A model generated the notes under the pieces. That model did not search any database and was not told where the DNA came from. It was given only the letters and a program-made list of their open reading frames with translations. From positions 1 through 6,809 of the forward strand of contig DAIQOP010000218.1 in the NCBI GenBank assembly GCA_036787815.1: 6,809 nt of DNA, given 5' to 3'. This stretch comes from DATBAK01 sp036787815. Lineage in GTDB: Bacteria > Actinomycetota > Acidimicrobiia > IMCC26256 > PALSA-610. Of the stretch, positions 1-4,356 are shown in pieces (position 1 is the stretch's first letter; the number at the start of each line of letters is the position of its first letter). A program made the position numbers and the translations under genes.

Positions 1-645
1 CACGATCGAGGTGAGCCCTTCCTTCATCGCGTCGGGCACGAACCCGAAGATCGGGGTGTCGAAGCTGCCCGGCGCGATCGTCATCACGCGGATGCCGAGC
101 ACCCCGAGGTCGCGGGCCATCGGCAGCGTCATGCCGACCACCCCGCCCTTCGACGCCGAGTACGCGAGCTGCCCGATCTGCCCGTCGAACGCCGCGATCG
201 ACGCGGTGTTGACGATCACGCCGCGCTCGCCGTCGGCGTTCGGCTCGTTCTTCGCCATGTGCGCGGCACCGAGGCGGGCCACGTTGAACGTGCCGATCAG
301 GTTGAGCTTGATGACCCACTCGAAGGTCGCGAAGTCGTGAGGGTTGCCGTTGCGGTCGACCGTGCGCCCGGCCATGCCGCTGCCCGCGCAGTTGACGACC
401 ACGCGCAGCGGTCCCATCTCGCCGGCGAGGCCGAGCCCGGCCAGCACCGACTCCTCCGAGGTGACGTCGCCGTCGGCGAAGACCGCCCGGGAGCCGAGCT
501 CCGACGCAACGTGGGTGCCCCGCTCGGCGTTCTTGTCGAAGATCACGACCCCCGCGCCCGCGGCATGGAGCCGCCGCACGCTCGCCTCGCCGAGCCCGGA
601 GGCTCCTCCGGTCACCAGCGCAACCGACCCGTTCAGATCCACCAT
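1..645 (-). CDS. HSD10-like short-chain dehydrogenase (3-hydroxyacyl-CoA dehydrogenase type), C-terminus cut by window edge
   Basis: NAD-dependent short-chain dehydrogenase/reductase, probably oxidising 3-hydroxyacyl-CoA to 3-ketoacyl-CoA in the cytoplasm during fatty-acid or branched-chain acyl-CoA breakdown. Seen: 215 codons from the ATG at 645, open to base 1. The cofactor-binding TGGASGLG is at residues 12-19, and Asp37 ends the second strand, favouring NAD over NADP. NCAG is at 85-88. The catalytic tetrad is Asn115, Ser149, Tyr162 and Lys166 (YSASK), followed by a PG turn at 192-193. The stretches INTAS-like VNTASIAAFDGQ, YSASKGGVVGMTLP and IRVMTIAPG closely follow human HSD17B10 (about 260 aa), so roughly 40 C-terminal residues, including the end of the substrate loop, lie outside. 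The start is supported by GGGAGAG at 657-651, five bases upstream. It diverges from the hydratase gene, which suggests one pathway. The SDR family and fold are near certain; the exact substrate is inferred from resemblance. Confidence 0.93.
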   Translation of the reverse strand, partial: MVDLNGSVALVTGGASGLGEASVRRLHAAGAGVVIFDKNAERGTHVASELGSRAVFADGDVTSEESVLAGLGLAGEMGPLRVVVNCAGSGMAGRTVDRNGNPHDFATFEWVIKLNLIGTFNVARLGAAHMAKNEPNADGERGVIVNTASIAAFDGQIGQLAYSASKGGVVGMTLPMARDLGVLGIRVMTIAPGSFDTPIFGFVPDAMKEGLTSIV

Positions 646-722
646 GTCGTCTCTCCCGTCGCCGAACCGGGCGCAACGTAGCTGCTCGGCGACCGCCGCC
701 GCCCTTCTGGCAAGCTGGCGGG
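646..722. promoter_or_regulatory. Divergent intergenic region between the dehydrogenase and hydratase genes
   Basis: These 77 bp separate two head-to-head genes and must hold, or lie next to, the promoters for both, unless transcription begins inside the coding regions. On the minus strand the dehydrogenase has a clear purine-rich ribosome site (GGGAGAG, 657-651). On the plus strand the hydratase has only GGCGGG touching its ATG, too close for a normal Shine-Dalgarno, so leaderless translation is possible. I see no convincing paired -35/-10 boxes and no clear operator palindrome. A promoter function is inferred from gene layout only. Confidence 0.45.
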
Positions 723-1181
723 ATGACGAAGACCACCTACGGCACGCCCGCGGATCTGCTCCAGGCGGTTGGCGACCGGTTCGGCCCGACCGAGTGGATC
801 GAGATCACCCAGGAGCGGATCAACACGTTCGCCGACGCCACCGACGATCACCAGTGGATCCACGTCGATGTCGAGCGGGCCAAGTCGGGGCCGTTCGGGG
901 CCACGATCGCCCACGGATATCTCACGCTCTCGCTGTGCGCCCGGTTTCTCTTCGAGCTCTGCGCGGTGGAGAAGATCTCGATGGGGATCAACTACGGGGT
1001 GAACAAGGCCCGCTTCCCCGCGCCCGTGCGATCGGGGGTTCGCATTCGAGCGCGGGGAGAGCTGGCCGAGGCGACCGAGGTCGCCGGAGGGGTGCAGGCC
1101 GTCGTCAGGATCACGGTCGAGATCGAGGGCTCCGAGAAGCCCGCGGCCGTGGTCGAGACGGTGAGCCGCTACCTCGACTGA
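723..1181 (+). CDS. htdZ: MaoC-family (R)-specific enoyl-CoA / 3-hydroxyacyl-thioester dehydratase, HtdZ (Rv0130)-like
   Basis: Single-hotdog hydratase of 152 residues that should add water to, or remove it from, (R)-3-hydroxyacyl thioesters; such enzymes usually act as dimers in the cytoplasm. Seen: the hydratase-2 type motif FADATDDHQWIHVD at residues 36-49, with the expected catalytic pair Asp42 and His47, then GPFGATIAHGYLTLSL (56-71), whose His64-Gly65 is conserved in this subgroup. NYGVNKARFPAPV and the ending VVETVSRYLD match the pattern I recall for Mycobacterium tuberculosis Rv0130 (151 aa), so length and both ends agree with a full gene. The ATG at 723 is the only start that fits that family end. 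No proper Shine-Dalgarno precedes it. It is divergent from the HSD10-like dehydrogenase; a hydratase and a hydroxyacyl-CoA dehydrogenase are natural partners. The symbol rests on resemblance, not a proved orthology; NodN-like naming is the alternative. Confidence 0.93.
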   Translation: MTKTTYGTPADLLQAVGDRFGPTEWIEITQERINTFADATDDHQWIHVDVERAKSGPFGATIAHGYLTLSLCARFLFELCAVEKISMGINYGVNKARFPAPVRSGVRIRARGELAEATEVAGGVQAVVRITVEIEGSEKPAAVVETVSRYLD

Positions 1182-1207
1182 CCAGGCGGGGGGTCCCGGT
1201 CAGTCGA
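1174..1207. terminator. Perfect inverted repeat over the hydratase stop codon, probable bidirectional terminator
   Basis: TCGACTGACC (1174-1183) pairs exactly with GGTCAGTCGA (1198-1207), giving a 10-bp stem. GGG at 1188-1190 can add three pairs with CCC at 1195-1197 across a four-base bulge. The TGA stop of the hydratase (1179-1181) is inside the left arm, and the stop of the minus-strand micropeptide lies 22 bases from the right arm, so the hairpin sits exactly between two convergent genes. There is no run of T on either side. That is common for proposed actinobacterial hairpin terminators but weakens the call; transcript-end protection is an alternative role. Confidence 0.6.
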
Positions 1208-1228
1208 TCGTGCGCCCCCGTTACCTGC

Positions 1229-1384
1229 TCAGTTCATCTTGATCCAGCTCGGGCTGAAGGTCGTGGCGACCGGCGAAGCCGGAGCCTGACCCGAGATCAC
1301 GACGAGGGCGGGGACGGCGGTCGTGGTGGCCAGGGCCAAAACCGCGACCAGACGACGGGATGAGTGGTTGACGAAACGTGACAT
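1229..1384 (-). CDS. Small secreted or membrane peptide of 51 residues, unknown function
   Basis: I do not recognise this gene. Seen: ATG at 1384, TGA at 1231-1229, 51 residues. The basic N-region (MSRFVNHSSRR, residues 1-11) is followed by a hydrophobic core at 12-31 (LVAVLALATTTAVPALVVIS). A signal-peptidase-I-like Ala34-Pro-Ala36 comes next, with a second candidate at Ala40. Cleavage after Ala36 would leave a 15-residue product ending in TTFSPSWIKMN. Arg10-Arg11 loosely recalls a Tat signal but lacks the rest of that motif. Coding is supported by a strong Shine-Dalgarno (GAAGGA, seven bases before the ATG) and by G or C at about 80% of third positions. It is convergent with the hydratase, shares its terminator hairpin, and diverges from the c-di-GMP enzyme. 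It could instead stay as a single-pass membrane peptide or be the remnant of a longer secreted protein; I see no continuation past the stop. Confidence 0.68.
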   Translation of the reverse strand: MSRFVNHSSRRLVAVLALATTTAVPALVVISGQAPASPVATTFSPSWIKMN

Positions 1385-1391
1385 CGGGCAG

Positions 1392-1397
1392 TCCTTC
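1392..1397 (-). promoter_or_regulatory. Ribosome-binding site of the 51-residue peptide
   Basis: Read on the minus strand this is GAAGGA, close to the ideal Shine-Dalgarno, with seven bases before the ATG at 1384. It is the best ribosome site in the window and the main reason for choosing this frame over the overlapping 70-codon frame on the same strand (1433-1221), which has no signal-like start and a charged, proline-rich translation. Confidence 0.7.
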
Positions 1398-1440
1398 AAG
1401 GTGAGGGTCCAGCCCGGACGCCGGTTTCGCCACTGACTCC

Positions 1441-1474
1441 CCGCAGGTCTAGGCGACCATCTATCGCCCTGCGG
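1441..1474 (-). other. Hairpin in the 5' leader of the micropeptide gene
   Basis: On the minus-strand RNA, CCGCAGG (1474-1468) pairs with CCUGCGG (1447-1441). Directly inside, GCGA (1467-1464) pairs with UCGC (1456-1453), closing a seven-base loop UAGAUGG and leaving a five-base bulge CUAGA on the 3' side. That makes eleven perfect pairs about 60 bases upstream of the peptide start. The asymmetrical bulge next to a continuous stem resembles folded regulatory RNAs more than a terminator, and no U-run follows. I could not match it to a known riboswitch. The same bases also fold on the plus strand, so it may be a DNA or antisense signal. Confidence 0.4.
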
Positions 1475-1486
1475 ATCACGGTCTCG

Positions 1487-1518
1487 TCCGAGGAGGCGGG
1501 CTCGCTCCGCCTCACGGA
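1487..1518. other. Strong hairpin in the divergent intergenic region
   Basis: GAGGCGG (1493-1499) pairs with CCGCCTC (1507-1513), loop of about seven bases. Outside a small internal loop (AG / A), TCCG (1487-1490) pairs with CGGA (1515-1518), giving eleven pairs in all. On the plus strand it lies about 250 bases before the c-di-GMP enzyme; on the minus strand about 100 bases before the micropeptide. No T-run follows on either strand. It may be a leader structure, a hairpin isolating two divergent transcripts, or a chance product of high GC. Confidence 0.4.
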
Positions 1519-1526
1519 TAGCTATC
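1517..1526. promoter_or_regulatory. 10-bp palindrome GATAGCTATC, candidate operator
   Basis: A perfect palindrome that is unusually AT-rich for this DNA, placed roughly mid-way between two divergent starts (1384 and 1768). Such a site could bind a dimeric regulator or contribute to a -10 region, but neither strand gives a clean TANNNT hexamer here and only one copy is present. Function is inferred from position and symmetry only. Confidence 0.25.
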
Positions 1527-1542
1527 GGTCACCACGCTCCGT

Positions 1543-1601
1543 GAGTTGAGGGAAACTTCTCGAACTCTCTGAGTCCCTTCCCGGTCCCCGCGAGCGCGCG
1601 G
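1543..1601 (+). other. Two adjacent hairpins in the leader upstream of the c-di-GMP enzyme
   Basis: First, GAGTTGAG (1543-1550) pairs with CTC-G-AACTC (1559-1567, one bulged G), loop of eight bases. GGGAA (1550-1554) can instead pair with TTCCC further on (1576-1580), so two folds compete. Second, CCGCG (1588-1592) pairs with CGCGG (1597-1601) around a four-base loop. The first is more telling because it is not pure GC. Together with the hairpin at 1487-1518 they give the presumed long leader of the downstream gene a structured character. No known riboswitch consensus is recognised. Confidence 0.3.
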
Positions 1602-1670
1602 AGTGCTGAAGCAGCCCCCCCAACCTGCCGATACCACCAGGGAACCGGGCGACCGTGGGAGAGCGCAGGC

Positions 1671-1775
1671 ATGAGACCCAACCGGAACGAATGCGGCGAG
1701 TGCGCCAGCATCGTTTCAGCGCGGCTCGGCCGGCCCGCCTCCCGTTCTGGGCGCTCGGGAGGTCGTGATGGCTGA
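1671..1775 (+). CDS. Possible 34-codon leader ORF overlapping the start of the c-di-GMP enzyme gene
   Basis: ATG at 1671, TGA at 1773-1775, 34 residues beginning MRPNRNECGECAS with a Cys8-x-x-Cys11 pair and an Arg/Ser/Gly-rich tail. GGGAGAG at 1657-1663 lies seven bases upstream, a fair Shine-Dalgarno. It ends eight bases into the next gene, in the +1 frame relative to it, an arrangement that permits translational coupling. Against it: G or C at only about 70% of third positions, lower than the neighbours, and no recognisable family. If real, it more likely controls translation of the next gene than makes a working protein. Confidence 0.25.
   Translation: MRPNRNECGECASIVSARLGRPASRSGRSGGRDG
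1757..1762 (+). promoter_or_regulatory. Ribosome-binding site deciding the start of the c-di-GMP enzyme
   Basis: GGGAGG sits five bases before the ATG at 1768 and only two before a GTG at 1765, so ATG 1768 is preferred. The later in-frame ATG at 1783 would lie 20 bases away, too far. Confidence 0.7.
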
Positions 1776-4356
1776 CACCGTGATGGCGCAGACGCCACGG
1801 TCGCGGCGACGGCTCGAACCCGACGTCCGCACGCTGCTTCTCGGCTTCGGTCTGGTCGCCGGGTCGTTCAGCCTGATCCTCACGGTCGTCCCGCACCTCG
1901 GCACGGTCGGCGAGCGACCGCGGTTGCCGTGGTGGGGATTCGCGATCGCGTTCGCGCTCACCGAGGCACTTGCGTTCAACATCGAGGTGAAGGGCGAGGC
2001 GACCGGCTTCACGCTCAACACCGTGCCGCTGGTGGTCGGCCTCTTCTACCTCGGCCCGATCGGTCTGATCAGCGCCTACCTCCTTGGCGGCGCGGTCACG
2101 TTGATCGTGCGCGATCGCCAGCGCATCGTGAAGCTCGCGTTCAACCTCGCGCTCTCGGCCACGGAGGCGACGGTCGCGATCGTGATGTTCCGGCTGCTGC
2201 TCGGCGGCTCGACGATCGTGCAGCCGCGTTCGTGGTTGGCGGCGCTCGTCGCCGTCGCGGTCGCGGGTGCGGTCGCGTCGATCGCGATCTCGGTCGCCAT
2301 CTACTGGCACGGCGCGCGACCGCGGATCGGCTTGATCCTCGTCGCCGGTGGGATCACCTCGCTCTGTAACACGAGCCTGGCGCTGACGACGGCGCTGCTC
2401 GTCCGCCAGACGCTGGCCGCGAGCGTGCTCATCGGCGCGATCATCATCGTGCTCGCGCTGGCCTACCGCTCGTACACCTCGCTGTGGAAGCGGTACGAGA
2501 ACCTGCAGCTCTTCTACGACTTCACCCGCGCGATCGGCGGGTCGCAACGCGCGGAGTCCGTGCTCGAGGCCATCCTCGACCAGGCCCGGGAGCTCCTCCG
2601 TGCCGACGTCGCCGAGCTGACCCTCGAGTCTCCCGACGGCGAAGGCCCCGTGTTCGCGCTGCGGGCGCAGGGCGAAATGCCGTTCGAGACGTCGGTGCCG
2701 GCGCAGCTCCTGCCCAGCGAGTGGATGCGGGCCCGGGTCGTGAACGAGGACAAGGTCGTGCTCGTGCCGAGGTCGACCAAGGTGCCCGAGCACCAGGAGC
2801 ACCTCGAGTGGCTGTGCGTCCGCGACTGCATCGTCGCCCCGCTGCACGGCGCGAACGGGGTGGTCGGCACGCTCACCGTGGGCGACCGGCTCGGCGATAC
2901 GAGCACGTTCGACACGCAGGACGCGCGCCTGCTCGAGACCCTCGCGAACCACTCGAGCGTCGCGCTCGAGAACGGCCGCCTCGTCGACCGCCTCTCACGC
3001 GAGGTGAGCGAGCGCGAGCACCAGGCGATGCACGACGCGCTCACGGGCCTCCCGAACCGGATGAACCTGTTCGAGCGGCTCGAAGAAGCGCTCGACGAGC
3101 GGTCGAACGGCGAATGCGTCGCCGTGCTGCTCATGGACCTCGACCGGTTCAAGGACATCAACGAGGCGCTCGGCCACGACACCGGCGACGAGGTGCTCCG
3201 CCTCGTCGCGCGCCGCATCCGCGCCGCCCTCGACGAGCACGCGACGGTCGCTCGGCTCGGCGGCGACGAGTACGCGGTCGTGCTGCCCCGCATCCGCGAC
3301 ATCGACGCGGCGGTTGCGCTCGCGCACGAGATCCGCAGCCGGCTCTCCGCTCCGCTCCCCGTCGCGGGGATGGCGCTCGAGGTCGGCGGGAGCATCGGGA
3401 TCGCGGTGGCGCCGGTGCACGGCACCGACGGGGCCACGCTCATGAAGCGCGCCGACATCGCGATGTACGAAGCGAAGGGCGGCAAGGGCGTCGGCGTGTA
3501 CGAGGTCGAGAACGACGACCTCTCGGTCCGCCGGTTGGAGCTCGCGGGTGCGCTGCGCCGTGCGATCGACGACGGCGAGCTGCTGGTCTACTACCAGCCG
3601 AAGGCGCGGCTCTCCGACGGGGCCATCATCGGTGCCGAGGCCCTCGTGCGTTGGCAGCACCCCGAATACGGGATGTTGCCGCCCGACGACTTCATCTCGA
3701 TCGCCGAGCGCAGCGGGCTGATCGGTTCGCTCACCCACTTCGTGGTGCGCCGGGCCATCTCGCAGTGCCGCTCGTGGCACGCGCAGGGCTGGGATCTCAG
3801 CGTCGCCGTCAACCTGTCGGTCGTCGGCCTGATCGACTTCGATCTTCCCGAGGCGATCGACGGGATGCTGCGGGTGGCGGGGCTCGATCCGAAGTACCTC
3901 ACGATGGAGATCACCGAGTCGAGCATCATGGACACCGGCCGGACCGTCGCCGCGATCGACCGGTTGGCGCGACTCGGCTGCCGGCTCTCGATCGACGACT
4001 TCGGTACGGGGTACTCGTCGCTGTCGTACCTGCAGAAGCTGCCGGTGCACGAGGTGAAGGTCGACAAGTCGTTTGTCATGTCGATGAGCTCGAACGAGAG
4101 CGACGCGGCGATCGTGAAGTCGATCATCGATCTCGCGCACAACCTCGACCTGAGCGTCGTCGCCGAAGGCGTCGAGGACCGTGAGTCGTGGCAGCGGCTC
4201 GAGCGCTTGGGTTGCGACATCGCGCAGGGCTACTACATGAGCCGTCCGATCCCGGCCGAGGCGTTCGCCGAGTGGGTGGCGGCGTGGCCCGAGCGGCGCA
4301 AGGAGCTCATCGGCCCCGAGCTCTCGTCACACGGCGCGATCGCCTCGCGCTCCTGA
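1768..4356 (+). CDS. Membrane-bound GAF-GGDEF-EAL bifunctional diguanylate cyclase/phosphodiesterase
   Basis: An 862-residue inner-membrane sensor that should make and/or degrade cyclic di-GMP. Seen: about seven to eight hydrophobic segments between residues 23 and 236; a GAF-like domain at about 250-403; a short charged linker; GGDEF at about 415-575; EAL at about 585-845. GGDEF marks: DALTGLPNR (423-431), Asp457 for metal, FKDIN (461-465) and the signature GGDEY (498-502), where Phe is replaced by Tyr. The inhibitory RxxD expected five residues before it is absent (DEHA at 489-492). EAL marks are complete: Glu624 in EAL, Asn682, Glu714, Asp743-Asp744 in DDFGTG, Lys764, Glu800 and Gln820. 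Phosphodiesterase activity is therefore well supported. Cyclase activity is plausible; a GTP-sensing, activating GGDEF is the alternative. What the membrane and GAF parts sense is unknown. The gene stands alone on its strand after a long structured leader, and its 3' end overlaps the facing gene. Confidence 0.96.
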   Translation: MADTVMAQTPRSRRRLEPDVRTLLLGFGLVAGSFSLILTVVPHLGTVGERPRLPWWGFAIAFALTEALAFNIEVKGEATGFTLNTVPLVVGLFYLGPIGLISAYLLGGAVTLIVRDRQRIVKLAFNLALSATEATVAIVMFRLLLGGSTIVQPRSWLAALVAVAVAGAVASIAISVAIYWHGARPRIGLILVAGGITSLCNTSLALTTALLVRQTLAASVLIGAIIIVLALAYRSYTSLWKRYENLQLFYDFTRAIGGSQRAESVLEAILDQARELLRADVAELTLESPDGEGPVFALRAQGEMPFETSVPAQLLPSEWMRARVVNEDKVVLVPRSTKVPEHQEHLEWLCVRDCIVAPLHGANGVVGTLTVGDRLGDTSTFDTQDARLLETLANHSSVALENGRLVDRLSREVSEREHQAMHDALTGLPNRMNLFERLEEALDERSNGECVAVLLMDLDRFKDINEALGHDTGDEVLRLVARRIRAALDEHATVARLGGDEYAVVLPRIRDIDAAVALAHEIRSRLSAPLPVAGMALEVGGSIGIAVAPVHGTDGATLMKRADIAMYEAKGGKGVGVYEVENDDLSVRRLELAGALRRAIDDGELLVYYQPKARLSDGAIIGAEALVRWQHPEYGMLPPDDFISIAERSGLIGSLTHFVVRRAISQCRSWHAQGWDLSVAVNLSVVGLIDFDLPEAIDGMLRVAGLDPKYLTMEITESSIMDTGRTVAAIDRLARLGCRLSIDDFGTGYSSLSYLQKLPVHEVKVDKSFVMSMSSNESDAAIVKSIIDLAHNLDLSVVAEGVEDRESWQRLERLGCDIAQGYYMSRPIPAEAFAEWVAAWPERRKELIGPELSSHGAIASRS
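4327..4356. other. 30-bp tail-to-tail overlap of two coding regions
   Basis: The last ten codons of the c-di-GMP enzyme (stop 4354-4356, plus strand) and of the ATPase (stop 4329-4327, minus strand) share the same 30 bp. No hairpin terminator can lie between them, so transcripts from the two sides must overlap or end within the opposite gene. Both reading frames end in low-complexity tails (GAIASRS; GSGARGDRAV), so the overlap probably arose by drift of the stop codons. Confidence 0.9.

Noticed and set aside
675..713. Minus-strand promoter TTGCCA (713-708) plus TACGTT (680-675) for the SDR gene
   Set aside because: The two hexamers look reasonable alone, but the 27-bp spacing is about 10 bp too long for a normal sigma-70-type promoter.
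344..1363. 339-codon plus-strand ORF
   Set aside because: It runs antisense to the SDR gene and out of frame through the hydratase; its translation is Arg/Ser/Pro-rich low-complexity of the kind GC-rich DNA gives by chance, and both overlapped genes have clear catalytic motifs.
1221..1433. 70-codon minus-strand ORF over the micropeptide
   Set aside because: Different frame from the micropeptide; charged, Pro/Gly-rich, no good ribosome site at its start.
1440..1480. Cyclic di-GMP (GEMM) riboswitch before the micropeptide or the c-di-GMP enzyme
   Set aside because: GGCGAAACC and GAUAG resemble parts of the consensus, but the GAAA-capped stem and the ACGCAAAGCC core are missing on both strands.
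1624..1680. Cobalamin-riboswitch-like bases (AGGGAACCGGGCGA ... GAGACCC)
   Set aside because: Only isolated matches; the tract is far too short and lacks the paired elements and the closing GCCAGGAGACC-type box in the right place.
1522..2952. 476-codon minus-strand ORF
   Set aside because: Antisense to the start of the GAF-GGDEF-EAL gene, extremely rich in Arg, Asp, Glu and His, with no domain pattern; a shadow frame.
2484..4184. 566-codon plus-strand ORF
   Set aside because: Out-of-frame shadow of the c-di-GMP enzyme, almost all Arg/Ala/Pro/Gly; the true frame carries GGDEY and EAL motifs.
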